This document shows, piece by piece, positions 8,872 to 17,765 of a DNA stretch of 64,000 nucleotides. Numbering within the stretch: the stretch's first letter is position 1; every line of letters starts with the position of its first letter. The notes beneath the pieces are model-generated. The model was not told the origin of the DNA. It saw nothing but the letters and a program-made list of their open reading frames with translations, and did not search any database. This stretch comes from Serratia fonticola (GTDB taxonomy: Bacteria; Pseudomonadota; Gammaproteobacteria; Enterobacterales; Enterobacteriaceae), in the NCBI RefSeq assembly GCF_006715025.1, contig NZ_VFMK01000001.1, positions 5,456,001-5,520,000 on the forward strand. The letters are read 5' to 3'. A program made the position numbers and the translations under genes.

Positions 8872-9095
8872 TCGCCGCCATCCTGACGTGTTCGTATGAA
8901 AATACGGCAGACGATGTGCCTTCCGTCTCCAGGCGATAAATAAAAGAAGCCAGGCTCGGAAATTTCTTCCAAGTCAGCCTCGATTTTGCATTTTGATACG
9001 CATTTTAGCCTAGAGTTCCTTAAGGGTCATCGTTTACTTTATCCCTTAATGCACCGTAGTATGACAGCACGTTATCCAGCTGTTACCCCGAGATT

Positions 9096-10529
9096 ATGCG
9101 TTTTTCACGAATTGTCAGTGCGTTGGCCTGTGCATTTGTTCTTAATGTCAATGCGGCCCCGGTTGAAGATTACACACAATATTTGCCTGATGGGGCCAAC
9201 CTTGCCCTGGTAGTTCAGAAGATTGGCGCAGCTCAGCCAACCATTGATTATCACTCACAGCAAATGGCATTACCGGCCAGTACTCAGAAAGTGCTCACCG
9301 CGCTGGCGGCATTATTGCAGCTCGGACCGGACTACCGCTTCACCACAACGTTGGAAAGCCAGGGCAACATCACGGATGGCGTGTTGCGCGGCAATCTTAT
9401 CGCCCGTTTCAGCGGAGATCCCACCTTCAAGCGCCAAAACCTGCGTAATATGGTCGCGGAGCTGAAAAAACAGGGCGTGCGTGAAATCAGCGGTGATGTC
9501 CTGATCGATACCTCAGTCTTTGCCAGCCATGATAAAGCCCCTGGCTGGCCGTGGAACGATCTGACGCAATGTTTCAGTGCTCCGCCAGCAGCAGCGATTG
9601 TTGATCGCAACTGTTTCTCGGTTTCGCTCTACAGTGCACCGAACCCTGGGGAGATGGCGTTTATTCGCGTCGCTTCATTTTATCCGGTTAACATGTTCAG
9701 CCAGGTGAGAACGCTGGCAAGAGGTTCTGCGGATGCACAATACTGTGAACTGGATGTGGTTCCGGGTGAGTTGAACCGCTTTACGCTGACCGGATGCCTG
9801 ACCCAGCGCAGCGAACCGCTGCCCTTGGCGTTCGCCATTCAGGACGGCGCCAGCTATGCGGGAGCGATCCTGAAAGCCGAACTGGCCCAGGCGGGTATCC
9901 AGATTGGCGGTCACCTGAAACGGCAGACCCTGCCGGGGATGCAGGGCACGGTGATTGCGCAAACCCAATCCGCACCGCTGCATGACCTGCTGAAAATCAT
10001 GCTGAAAAAATCGGACAACATGATTGCCGACACCGTTTTCCGCACCATCGGTCATGAACGCTTTGGCGTACCGGGTACCTGGCGCGCAGGGGCAGATGCA
10101 GTACGCCAGGTTCTGCGCCAGAAAGCCGGGGTGGATTTGGGCAACAGTATCGTGGTGGACGGCTCTGGCCTGTCACGCCACAACCTGCTGGCGCCGGCCA
10201 CCATGATGCAGGCATTGCAATATATCGCACAGCACGATAACGAACTTAATTTTATCTCGATGCTGCCGCTGTCCGGGTATGATGGCACCTTGCGCTATCG
10301 CGGCGGCCTGCACGAGGCCGGGGTAGATGGCAAAGTCTCCGCCAAGACCGGTGCATTACAAGGGGTCTATAACCTGGCTGGCTTTATCACTACCGCCAGC
10401 GGTCAACGCTATGCCTTTGTGCAGTATCTGTCAGGCTATGCGGTGCCGCCTGAAGATCAAAAACAACGTAGAGCACCACTGGTACGTTTCGAGAGCAGAC
10501 TCTATCGGGATATTTATCAGAATAATTGA
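9096..10529 (+). CDS. dacB: Penicillin-binding protein 4 (D-Ala-D-Ala carboxypeptidase/endopeptidase)
   Basis: 477 residues. A signal peptide (about 1-20, ending VNA) sends it to the periplasm. All three penicillin-binding motifs are present: S62TQK, SDN in KKSDNMIADT, and KTG in SAKTGALQGV near residue 418. It trims pentapeptides and cleaves cross-links in peptidoglycan. Its stop codon is 11 nt before basR, so read-through into the two-component genes is likely. Confidence 0.97.
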   Translation: MRFSRIVSALACAFVLNVNAAPVEDYTQYLPDGANLALVVQKIGAAQPTIDYHSQQMALPASTQKVLTALAALLQLGPDYRFTTTLESQGNITDGVLRGNLIARFSGDPTFKRQNLRNMVAELKKQGVREISGDVLIDTSVFASHDKAPGWPWNDLTQCFSAPPAAAIVDRNCFSVSLYSAPNPGEMAFIRVASFYPVNMFSQVRTLARGSADAQYCELDVVPGELNRFTLTGCLTQRSEPLPLAFAIQDGASYAGAILKAELAQAGIQIGGHLKRQTLPGMQGTVIAQTQSAPLHDLLKIMLKKSDNMIADTVFRTIGHERFGVPGTWRAGADAVRQVLRQKAGVDLGNSIVVDGSGLSRHNLLAPATMMQALQYIAQHDNELNFISMLPLSGYDGTLRYRGGLHEAGVDGKVSAKTGALQGVYNLAGFITTASGQRYAFVQYLSGYAVPPEDQKQRRAPLVRFESRLYRDIYQNN

Positions 10530-10540
10530 GGTCAATGAGC

Positions 10541-11203
10541 ATGAAGCTTCTGATTGTTGAGGATGACGAACTGTTGCAGCAAGGCCTGGCGTTGGCGTTA
10601 TCCAACGAAGGCTATGTCTGTGATTGCGCCGCCAGCGCTGCGCAGGCCAACAGTCTGCTCATTACCAGCCAATACAGCATGATCATTCTCGATCTCGGCT
10701 TGCCAGACCTTGACGGTGCCAGTCTGCTGCGACAGTGGCGCCGTCAGCAAATCAGTATACCGGTCTTGATCCTCACCGCTCGCGATGCCCTGCAAGATCG
10801 TGTCGAAGGCCTGGATGCCGGTGCCGATGACTACCTGACCAAACCCTTTGCCCTGATCGAATTGCAAGCCCGCGTGCGCGCCCTGATCCGTCGCTATCAA
10901 GGCCATAGCGATAACCTGCTGCAACAGGACGATTTAACACTTAACCTGTCCAGCCAGCAGGTGTATCTGCAGCAACAGGCGGTAGACGTCACGCCGAAGG
11001 AGTTCGCAATCCTTTCACGCTTGATGATGCGTGCAGGGCAGACCGTCAACCGCGAGCTGTTGCAACAGGATCTCTATACCTGGAATGACGATCTGGGCTC
11101 CAACACCCTTGAAGTTCACGTCCATAACCTGCGCCGCAAATTGGGCAAAGATCGCATCCGTACCGTACGCGGCATTGGCTATCGTCTGGAATCCACGTCA
11201 TGA
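10541..11203 (+). CDS. basR: Two-component response regulator BasR (PmrA)
   Basis: 220 residues: receiver domain with phospho-acceptor Asp51 (MIILDLGLPDLDG) and an OmpR-type winged helix (TPKEFAILSRLM, NTLEVHVHNLRRKLG, IRTVRGIGYRL). The match to E. coli BasR/PmrA runs along the whole protein. ATG at 10541 was chosen because GAGG ends 9 nt upstream; ATG at 10535 is too close to it. In enterobacteria PmrA turns on LPS modification genes in response to iron and cationic peptides. It overlaps basS by 4 nt. Confidence 0.9.
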   Translation: MKLLIVEDDELLQQGLALALSNEGYVCDCAASAAQANSLLITSQYSMIILDLGLPDLDGASLLRQWRRQQISIPVLILTARDALQDRVEGLDAGADDYLTKPFALIELQARVRALIRRYQGHSDNLLQQDDLTLNLSSQQVYLQQQAVDVTPKEFAILSRLMMRAGQTVNRELLQQDLYTWNDDLGSNTLEVHVHNLRRKLGKDRIRTVRGIGYRLESTS

Positions 11204-12264
11204 TCAGTATGCGCCGCCGTCTGCTGCTGATGCTGGCGCTGATCCTGCTGGTCACACAGCTTATCAGCGCATTTTGGTTATGGCATGAGAGTCAGGAGCA
11301 AATCAGTTTTCTGGTCGATGAAACGCTGTCTGCACAAGCCCGTAACGAAAAAGTCGATACTGAAATTGCCGAAGCTATCGCTTCGTTGTTAGCCCCCTCG
11401 TTGATCATGATGATCGTGACCCTGCTGGCCTCTTTCTGGGCCATCAGTTGGATTATCCGCCCGCTGAATCAGTTACAGGAAAAACTGGAGAAACGTTCGG
11501 CAGATAACCTGACGCCCCTGCCCATTATCAGCGACAGCCTGGAAATGGTGGCCGTTATCACCGCCCTGAACCAGCTATTTTCACGCCTTGATCGCACCAT
11601 TCAACAAGAACGCCTGTTTACTGCTGATGCAGCCCATGAATTACGTACGCCCTTGGCAGGCATTCGTCTGCATCTGGAACTGATGGAGCAAAAGGGGATA
11701 CAGGAGAGCACGCTCCTGATCGCCCGCATTGACCAACTAATGCATGTGGTTGAACAATTGCTGATGCTGTCGCGTGCCGGCCAGGATTTTGCCAGTGGCC
11801 ACTATCAGCGGTTTGACTGGGTGACTAACGTTATTGAGCCGTTACAGGAAGAATTAGAAGAGCTGGCCGCTCTGCGCGAGCAAAAAATTATCTGGCAATT
11901 ACCTGCCAGTGCGCCCATCCATGGCGATCCGGTCTTGCTGCGCCTGATGTTACGTAACCTGGTTGAAAATGCACATCGTTATGGGCCGAAAAACAGCGTT
12001 ATTCGAGTGAAGCTGAGCTCTCAAGAGGGCGGGCAATGTTTACAGGTGCTCGATGAGGGGCCGGGGATCAAGCAAGAGATGGCTGGCGTACTGACCCAGG
12101 CGTTCCGCCGGATGGATCAGCGTTATGGCGGTAGCGGATTAGGACTGAATATTGTGATTCGTATCGTGCAGTTGCATCGCGGCAGCCTACGGTTAGAAAA
12201 CCGCAGCGATGTCAGTGGGCTGAACGCACAATGCTGGTTACCCGATAATATCCTGACGCCATAA
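11200..12264 (+). CDS. basS: Two-component sensor histidine kinase BasS (PmrB)
   Basis: 354 residues. Two transmembrane helices (about 8-27 and 64-86) enclose a short acidic periplasmic loop of the PmrB kind; FWLWHES matches E. coli BasS. HAMP-linker segment SADNLTP, phospho-acceptor His146 in ERLFTADAAHELRTPLAG, N box NLVENAHRY and the G boxes DEGPGI and GGSGLGLNI are all present. The ATGA overlap with basR shows translational coupling. Confidence 0.9.
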   Translation: MISMRRRLLLMLALILLVTQLISAFWLWHESQEQISFLVDETLSAQARNEKVDTEIAEAIASLLAPSLIMMIVTLLASFWAISWIIRPLNQLQEKLEKRSADNLTPLPIISDSLEMVAVITALNQLFSRLDRTIQQERLFTADAAHELRTPLAGIRLHLELMEQKGIQESTLLIARIDQLMHVVEQLLMLSRAGQDFASGHYQRFDWVTNVIEPLQEELEELAALREQKIIWQLPASAPIHGDPVLLRLMLRNLVENAHRYGPKNSVIRVKLSSQEGGQCLQVLDEGPGIKQEMAGVLTQAFRRMDQRYGGSGLGLNIVIRIVQLHRGSLRLENRSDVSGLNAQCWLPDNILTP

Positions 12265-12267
12265 AGA

Positions 12268-12298
12268 AAAGAGCCCAGTTCGCTGAACTGAGCTCTTT
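12268..12298. terminator. Shared terminator between basS and obgE
   Basis: Hairpin AAGAGCCCAGTTC / GAACTGAGCTCTT with flanking A and T residues, in a 52-nt convergent gap. It can act on both strands. Confidence 0.75.
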
Positions 12299-12316
12299 GC
12301 CATTCATACCATCAAG

Positions 12317-13489
12317 TTACTTCTGGTAGATGATTTCGACGCCTTCATCATCGTCTTCATCCCAGTCATCATCCCAATCGTCTTCTGCTTCGGCTTCCAC
12401 TTCGGCAATCTGTTCACGGTGATAATCGTCCCACATGAACTCGACTTTTTCTGGCGCACTTTCTTCGATCGCCATGGTTTTAGGCTGCGTATTGATAAAG
12501 TTCATCACATCCCAGCACAGCGCGTTCACCCCTTCACGGTTCGCTGCGGAGATCATGTAGTACTTACCTTCCCAACCCATGCCTTCTACGATCGCCTTGG
12601 CGCGCTCGGCGGCTTCTTCTGCATCCAGCAGGTCAACCTTGTTAAACACCAGCCAGCGTGGCTTCTGAGAAAGATTTTCGCTGTACTGCTGGAGCTCGTT
12701 GATGATGACCTTGGCATTTTCTACCGGATCGGATTCATCGATTGGCGCAATATCCACCAGATGCAACAACACGCGACAGCGTTCCAGGTGTTTCAGGAAA
12801 CGGATCCCCAAACCGGCACCTTCGTGCGCCCCTTCGATTAACCCTGGGATATCCGCAACCACGAAGCTCTGTTCATGGTCCATACGCACCACGCCCAGGC
12901 TTGGCACCAGCGTAGTGAACGGATAATCCGCCACTTTCGGCTTGGCAGCAGAAACCGCACGGATAAAGGTCGACTTACCGGCATTCGGCAAACCCAGCAT
13001 CCCCACATCCGCCAGCAGCAACAGCTCCAGCAGGATATCGCGCATCTCGCCCTTGGTACCCAACGTTTTCTGGCGCGGAGCACGGTTTACCGAGGACTTG
13101 AAACGGGTGTTACCCAAGCCGTGCCAACCGCCTTTCGCCACCATCAGACGCTGCTGATGACGCGTCATATCGCCGAGGATCTCACCGGTGCCCTGATCCT
13201 GCACACGGGTACCTACCGGTACTTTAATGATCACATCTTTCCCGCGTTTACCGGTACAATCACGGCTCTGACCATTCTGACCACGTTCGGCACGGAAAGA
13301 TTTTTCAAAGCGGTAATCGATCAGGGTATTCAGGTTTTCGTCTGCCAGCAGATAGACATCACCGCCATCACCGCCGTCACCGCCATCAGGCCCGCCGTTC
13401 GGGATGTACTTTTCGCGGCGGAAGCTGACACAACCATTACCGCCATCGCCTGCAACGACCAAAATCGTCGCTTCATCTACAAACTTCAT
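12317..13489 (-). CDS. obgE: Obg-family GTPase ObgE/CgtA
   Basis: 390 residues. The glycine-rich Obg fold (GDGGNGC, NGGPDGGDGGDGGDVY) is followed by a GTPase domain with G1 GLPNAGKS (166-173), G3 DIPGLIEGAHEG and G4 NKVDLL, then a strongly acidic tail (WDDDWDEDDDEG). It acts in 50S assembly, the stringent response and chromosome segregation. It is the last gene of the rplU-rpmA-yhbE-obgE cluster, 16 nt after yhbE. Confidence 0.97.
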   Translation of the reverse strand: MKFVDEATILVVAGDGGNGCVSFRREKYIPNGGPDGGDGGDGGDVYLLADENLNTLIDYRFEKSFRAERGQNGQSRDCTGKRGKDVIIKVPVGTRVQDQGTGEILGDMTRHQQRLMVAKGGWHGLGNTRFKSSVNRAPRQKTLGTKGEMRDILLELLLLADVGMLGLPNAGKSTFIRAVSAAKPKVADYPFTTLVPSLGVVRMDHEQSFVVADIPGLIEGAHEGAGLGIRFLKHLERCRVLLHLVDIAPIDESDPVENAKVIINELQQYSENLSQKPRWLVFNKVDLLDAEEAAERAKAIVEGMGWEGKYYMISAANREGVNALCWDVMNFINTQPKTMAIEESAPEKVEFMWDDYHREQIAEVEAEAEDDWDDDWDEDDDEGVEIIYQK

Positions 13490-13505
13490 TTACCGTCTCC
13501 GTAAA

Positions 13506-14477
13506 TCATTCACCTGGCGGCTTCAAAGAAGCCACCAGATTGGTTTCTGCCCGTCGCGGCCACCAACGGTGACCAATTGCGGAAAACATGGCGCCCGCTA
13601 CCACCACAAAAGCACCTACATAGCCGACGACATTCAATGTCGGGGCCGCAAAGACCTGTGGCCAGGCCAGCGCCAATAAATCTGAAAACAGCAGGGTAAA
13701 CAGGGGAGTCAACGTGACCAATGCACTCACCTGAGCCGCCTGCCAGCGCGCCATCGCTTCCGCCAGCGCACCATAACCAATCAGCGTGTTGGCCCCACAG
13801 AAAAGCAGACAGGCTAATTGCCAACTGCTCAACTGGAAAATCACCGCAGGTTTAGCCAACGGGAACAACGCGATTGCACATAAAGTGTACAACATTAGCA
13901 GGATCTGCGGCGAGGCTAATCGGCGCAGTAATACTTTCTGGGCCACGCCGTAAGTCACCCAGACCATGGCCGCACACACGCCCAACAATACGCCGAGAGT
14001 GTAATCTGTCAGCCGGGTGAAGATCTCAATCAGGCTGACGTTGAAAAACAGCATCAGCCCGCAAATCAGCATCATGGCGCCGATCACCTGAGTGATACGC
14101 ATTCTTTCTTTCAGGATCAGAACGCTGGCGAACATCATGCCTACCGGGGAAAGTTGGCCGATCACCTGCGAAGCCGTCGGGCTCAGGTATTGCAACGAAG
14201 AACTGAAGAAAACAAAGTTACCCAGCAGCCCTGCCGTCGCGATGACCAGTAACAGCAACCAACGTGGCTGGCGGAACAAATTCAGCGGCGGTAAACGCCC
14301 ACGTACCGCCAGGATGATCCCCAACCCGATAGCAGCCATAGTAAAGCGATACCAGACAACGGTAAACGGCTCCATCACGGCCAGCACTTCTTTCATCGCT
14401 ATCGGCAACGCCCCCCAGCAAACTGCTGTGGTGATCGCCAGAAAAATACCAATACCAACCTGCTGTTTCGTTTCCAT
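13506..14477 (-). CDS. yhbE: EamA/DMT-family inner-membrane transporter YhbE
   Basis: 323 residues with ten predicted hydrophobic helices in two EamA repeats, closely resembling E. coli YhbE (LSPTASQVIGQLSPVGMM, RWQAAQVSALVTLTPLFTLLFSDLL). The substrate is unknown. ATG at 14477 (METKQQVGIG) was chosen over the upstream in-frame start at 14552, because the extension runs into a repeat element. It lies between rpmA and obgE. Confidence 0.92.
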   Translation of the reverse strand: METKQQVGIGIFLAITTAVCWGALPIAMKEVLAVMEPFTVVWYRFTMAAIGLGIILAVRGRLPPLNLFRQPRWLLLLVIATAGLLGNFVFFSSSLQYLSPTASQVIGQLSPVGMMFASVLILKERMRITQVIGAMMLICGLMLFFNVSLIEIFTRLTDYTLGVLLGVCAAMVWVTYGVAQKVLLRRLASPQILLMLYTLCAIALFPLAKPAVIFQLSSWQLACLLFCGANTLIGYGALAEAMARWQAAQVSALVTLTPLFTLLFSDLLALAWPQVFAAPTLNVVGYVGAFVVVAGAMFSAIGHRWWPRRAETNLVASLKPPGE

Positions 14478-14522
14478 ATTCCCAATGCCTGCGCACGACG
14501 GGCCTGAACACAAACAGCCCCT

Positions 14523-14792
14523 ATACCCTAAATAATTCAAGTTGCAGGACAAAAACGCATTGCGTTTTTGAACCGCCCCCTACAGGCCCGAAGGGGCGAG
14601 GCCCAGCGTCGGGTCGAGTAACGCAGCACGTCCGTGACAAATCGATGATCAATCGATTTGAACAACGCTGGCGTTGGCCCGTAGGGTGAACCTCATTAAC
14701 GCGCCCCATAATCCCCGGCAGCATAGAGAAACTATGTAGCTGAAGTGAACGGGTGTCACTAACGCATCTGCGGCTTGAAGTATGACGGGTAT
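14523..14792. repeat. Long (about 270 bp) copy of the ATACCC-ended repeat with internal hairpins
   Basis: Ends: left ATACCCTAAATAATTCAAG, right (reverse complement) ATACCCGTCATACTTCAAG. Inside are a 10-bp hairpin CAAAAACGCA-T-TGCGTTTTTG (14550-14570) and a 9-bp palindrome CAAATCGAT/ATCGATTTG (14638-14660). More than twice the length of other copies here. It separates rpmA from yhbE-obgE. Confidence 0.65.
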
Positions 14793-14800
14793 AAATGTAA

Positions 14801-14827
14801 AAAGCCCCGCAACGAATTGCGGGGCTT
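14801..14827 (-). terminator. Rho-independent terminator after rpmA
   Basis: AAGCCCCGCAA-CGA-TTGCGGGGCTT type hairpin followed by a U run on the minus strand, 27 nt after the rpmA stop codon. Downstream yhbE-obgE must be reached by read-through or a separate promoter. Confidence 0.85.
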
Positions 14828-14853
14828 ACATCTATTTCGTAAGGCTCGAAAAA

Positions 14854-15111
14854 TTATTCAGCTTCGATGCTGATGAATTTACGATTGCTCGGGCCTTTAA
14901 CTTCGAATTTGACTTTACCGTCTTTCAAAGCAAACAGAGTGTGGTCTTTGCCGCAACCCACGTTGGTACCCGCGTGGAATTTGGTGCCGCGCTGACGAAC
15001 GATGATGCTGCCTGCCAGTACTGCTTCGCCGCCAAAGCGTTTTACGCCCAGACGTTTAGCTTCTGAATCGCGACCGTTACGAGTCGAGCCGCCAGCCTTT
15101 TTGTGTGCCAT
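14854..15111 (-). CDS. rpmA: 50S ribosomal protein L27
   Basis: 85 residues, the normal size. It starts MAHKKAGGSTRNGRDSEAKR, whose basic N-terminal arm reaches the peptidyl transferase centre; GTKFHAGTNVGCGKDHTLFA is conserved. It follows rplU after 17 nt. Confidence 0.98.
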   Translation of the reverse strand: MAHKKAGGSTRNGRDSEAKRLGVKRFGGEAVLAGSIIVRQRGTKFHAGTNVGCGKDHTLFALKDGKVKFEVKGPSNRKFISIEAE

Positions 15112-15128
15112 TAATCCGCTCTCCTAAC

Positions 15129-15440
15129 TTAAGCGCTGATGCCGGTGATTTTAACGTCAGTGAACCACTGACGGTGGCCCTGCTGCTTACGGTAGTGCTT
15201 ACGACGACGAAACTTAACAATCTTAATTTTCTCGCCACGACCGTGAGCAACGACTTCAGCTTTGATCTTACCGCCATCGACGAAAGGAACGCCGATTTTG
15301 ATATCTTCGCCATTAGCGATCATCAGAATCTGGTCAAACTCAACCGCTTCACCAGTTGCGATGTCCAGCTTTTCCAAGCGAACGGTCTGACCTTCGCTTA
15401 CTCGGTGTTGTTTACCACCACTTTGGAAAACCGCGTACAT
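15129..15440 (-). CDS. rplU: 50S ribosomal protein L21
   Basis: 103 residues from ATG at 15440 (MYAVFQSGGKQHRVSEGQ), with GGAG 7 nt upstream. The frame is open 20 codons further, but that extension lies in the leader. The basic C-terminal KFRRRKHYRKQQGHRQWFT segment is the usual rRNA-binding tail. First gene of the cluster and divergent from ispB, with both promoters in 15441-15709. Confidence 0.98.
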   Translation of the reverse strand: MYAVFQSGGKQHRVSEGQTVRLEKLDIATGEAVEFDQILMIANGEDIKIGVPFVDGGKIKAEVVAHGRGEKIKIVKFRRRKHYRKQQGHRQWFTDVKITGISA

Positions 15441-15709
15441 ATAAAACTCCGCTTTCCGCGTGCCTAACTGTTTAGTACAGAGCGCGCTATAAATATTCAC
15501 AATAGGGCGCGAATTCTACGCAATAATCCCGCACATGACAAGAGCAGAATAGGGCCGTAAGGTGAAAAAAGAAGAAAAAAAACACAGTTTCTCTCCCGGC
15601 GTTTATCTGTGCCATTTTTCAAGTACAATCAAGGTGACAGTTACCGCCATGTACCGATGTGAGCAGCAATCTCATCGCGGTGAAGAGAAACACAGCTGAA
15701 AAAAATACA

Positions 15710-16681
15710 ATGAACCTAGAACAAATTACTGAGTTAACCGCGCAAGATATGGCGGCCGTGAACGCAACAATTCTCGAACAGTTGAATTCCGATGTCACGC
15801 TCATCAATCAACTTGGCTACTACATTATCAGCGGTGGCGGTAAGCGCATACGTCCGATGATCGCCGTTCTGGCGGCTCGAGCACTGCACTATCAAGGTGA
15901 TAAACATATTACCGTCGCTGCCCTGATTGAATTCATCCACACCGCCACCCTGCTGCACGATGACGTAGTGGATGAGTCCGATATGCGCCGAGGCAAGGCA
16001 ACCGCCAACGCGGCGTTCGGCAATGCCGCCAGCGTGTTGGTCGGCGATTTCATTTATACCCGTGCCTTCCAGATGATGACCAGCCTGGAATCCCTGCGCG
16101 TGCTGGCAGTGATGTCCGAAGCGGTTAACGTCATCGCCGAAGGTGAAGTGCTGCAATTGATGAACGTTAACGATCCGGACATCAGTGAAGAGAGCTATAT
16201 GCGGGTCATTTACAGCAAAACCGCCCGTCTGTTTGAGGCCGCGGCACAGTCTTCTGCGATCCTCTCTGGCGCGAGCGATGTAGAAGAAAAAGCGCTGCAG
16301 GATTATGGCCGCTATCTTGGCACCGCCTTCCAGTTGATCGACGATCTGCTCGATTACAGCTCAGACGGCGTCACGCTGGGTAAAAATACCGGCGACGATC
16401 TGAATGAGGGCAAACCGACGCTGCCTCTCTTACATGCGATGCATAACGGCAATGCCGAGCAGGCTGCAATGATCCGTGGTGCCATTGAGCAAGGCAATGG
16501 TCGTCATCTGCTGGAGCCGGTTCTGGCCGCCATGCAGGCATGCGGTTCACTCACCTACACGCGTCAACGCGCGGAAGAAGAAGCCGATAAGGCCATTGCC
16601 GCGTTACAGGTGCTGCCAGAATCGCCGCACCGGGCCGCACTGGAAGGATTAGCACACCTTGCGGTTCAACGCGACTTTTAA
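15710..16681 (+). CDS. ispB: Octaprenyl diphosphate synthase
   Basis: 323 residues from ATG at 15710 (MNLEQITELTAQDM), matching the E. coli start; a GTG at 15659 would add 17 unconserved residues. It makes the C40 side chain of ubiquinone and menaquinone. First aspartate-rich motif DDVVDESD at 84-91, second motif FQLIDDLLDYSSD, plus GGGKRIRP for isopentenyl diphosphate. Confidence 0.97.
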   Translation: MNLEQITELTAQDMAAVNATILEQLNSDVTLINQLGYYIISGGGKRIRPMIAVLAARALHYQGDKHITVAALIEFIHTATLLHDDVVDESDMRRGKATANAAFGNAASVLVGDFIYTRAFQMMTSLESLRVLAVMSEAVNVIAEGEVLQLMNVNDPDISEESYMRVIYSKTARLFEAAAQSSAILSGASDVEEKALQDYGRYLGTAFQLIDDLLDYSSDGVTLGKNTGDDLNEGKPTLPLLHAMHNGNAEQAAMIRGAIEQGNGRHLLEPVLAAMQACGSLTYTRQRAEEEADKAIAALQVLPESPHRAALEGLAHLAVQRDF

Positions 16682-16704
16682 GAAACTCACCTTTCTATAT
16701 ATAT

Positions 16705-16731
16705 GAATAGGCCTGCAATGCAGGCCTATTC
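16705..16731. terminator. Perfect palindrome between ispB and the next gene
   Basis: GAATAGGCCTGCA-A-TGCAGGCCTATTC is a 13-bp perfect inverted repeat. It lies after ispB and overlaps the last codons and stop of the convergent gene at 16726. It is likely a shared terminator, though the T run is short. Confidence 0.65.
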
Positions 16732-17085
16732 ATTCTTATAACTAATACGTTCCAGCAACCCTGCGATCCCGTTCTCTGCCAGAAAATGCAGCAGCGTTTT
16801 ACGTTCACTCTGGGTCATCCCCTCGAAATAGCCCTGCAAACTCGTTGTCAGATCGGCGGCCTGCGCAGTATATACCGCCGGTTCTTCAGCCGCCGTCGGC
16901 TGTAGAAGGCTGCGCGTCAGTGGGGGCAAACTACTGATATGATATTCATAGGCCGTTCCCTGTTTACCCAGACGATTGCGTCGTAACCATGCTTCTCGCC
17001 GTGCGCGCTTGTTGATCCCCTGTTCCGATTTCCGCAATTCACCGATATTGGTCAGTTCTCTGGCGGTAAACCACTCCTTGTCCAT
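16726..17085 (-). CDS. Mu-type DNA-binding protein (MuA/repressor-like winged helix), paralogue 1
   Basis: 119 residues. The N-terminal ~60 (EWFTARELTNIGELRKSEQG, ARREAWLRRN, EYHISSLP) match the winged-helix domain found at the N-terminus of MuA transposase and the Mu c repressor (family knowledge). No transposase core follows. The C-terminal half (LTTSLQGYFEGMTQSERKTL) is of unknown role and may oligomerise. ATG at 17085 is set by a strong AAGGAGG six bases upstream; the frame runs on 19 codons further. A second copy lies at 17300-17659. A 38-nt conserved site sits 57 nt upstream. Likely a transcription regulator; target unknown. Confidence 0.8.
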   Translation of the reverse strand: MDKEWFTARELTNIGELRKSEQGINKRARREAWLRRNRLGKQGTAYEYHISSLPPLTRSLLQPTAAEEPAVYTAQAADLTTSLQGYFEGMTQSERKTLLHFLAENGIAGLLERISYKNE

Positions 17086-17142
17086 TTCTCCCTCCTTGCT
17101 CTCGGCATGACCTCGCTTAAACGTAAATCTTTCGGGTAGCAC

Positions 17143-17180
17143 AAACGACTAATACCAATACGTTAGTTATAACATTAACA
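17143..17180. promoter_or_regulatory. Operator-like site A upstream of Mu-type paralogue 1
   Basis: 38 nt beginning AAACGACTAAT and ending CGTTAGTTATAACATTAACA. It matches site B (17766-17803) at 30 of 38 positions in the same orientation. The core is a dyad, GTTAGT-N6-ATTAAC. It lies 58-95 nt upstream of the start codon of the gene at 17085. Binding protein unknown; the three neighbouring regulators are the obvious candidates. Confidence 0.55.
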
Positions 17181-17299
17181 AGGTCATTGCAAAGCATAAA
17201 AACGCCGCACGATACTCAAGGGAGCCTTATTGATTAAGGGAGAAAAGGAAGCACAGAAGCGGCGTAGGAAACACCGCTCAGCAAAAGCAGAGACTTTCG

Positions 17300-17659
17300 T
17301 TAAGTATTTTTTTCAGCAATCCACGCCAATAGGCTACTCATACCTTCGCGCATCAAAAACGCCAATACCGCCCCCCGTTCGCGCTCTGACAGGTGGTAAT
17401 AATATTCGATCCAAACGGCCAAGGAGTCCTGACGCTCTGCCTCATAGACGGCGGGCTCCTCTCGTAATACCAACAGGTTTTTGACGCCCGCTGGCAGGCT
17501 GTCAACGTGATATTCCAAGGCCTTTCCTTGTACGCCTTTCCGGCGGCGGCTCAACCAGCCTTCTCGCCGAGCCATCAGATTGATTCCCTGAGTCGAGGAA
17601 GGTAATCCTGCGATGCCTGTAAGTTCCTTGGCGGCAAACCACTCGTTTTTCATAGCCAT
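17300..17659 (-). CDS. Mu-type DNA-binding protein (MuA/repressor-like winged helix), paralogue 2
   Basis: 119 residues (117 if translation starts at the second ATG, 17653). It aligns with the gene at 16726-17085 over its whole length: EWF.A.ELT.I..L, QGIN..ARRE.WL, EYH..SLP, LL, EEPAVY and a C-terminal LL..I..KN. About half the residues are identical in the N-terminal part. Both carry the same MuA-type winged helix without a catalytic domain. It is divergent from the Ner-like gene at 17836, with an inverted repeat and a conserved 38-nt site between them. Confidence 0.78.
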   Translation of the reverse strand: MAMKNEWFAAKELTGIAGLPSSTQGINLMARREGWLSRRRKGVQGKALEYHVDSLPAGVKNLLVLREEPAVYEAERQDSLAVWIEYYYHLSERERGAVLAFLMREGMSSLLAWIAEKNT

Positions 17660-17685
17660 TATCTCAAGACACTAATGTGACAGCA

Positions 17686-17750
17686 CTTATTTTTCAGAAA
17701 CCAATAAGATGTTTTTTGGAAACTTGATGGTATTCTAGTTTCTGAATAAG
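17686..17750. promoter_or_regulatory. Inverted repeat between paralogue 2 and the Ner-like gene
   Basis: Left arm CTTATTTTTCAGAAAC (17686-17701) and right arm GTTTCTGAATAAG (17738-17750) are reverse complements apart from a three-base insertion, separated by 36 nt. Lies in the divergent promoter region of two DNA-binding genes, so a looped operator is plausible. Confidence 0.45.
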
Positions 17751-17765
17751 CGTTTCGTGTTGTTC

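Noticed and set aside
14478..14552. N-terminal extension of yhbE by 25 residues
   Set aside because: It reads into the repeat element at 14523 and is not conserved; ATG at 14477 matches the family start.
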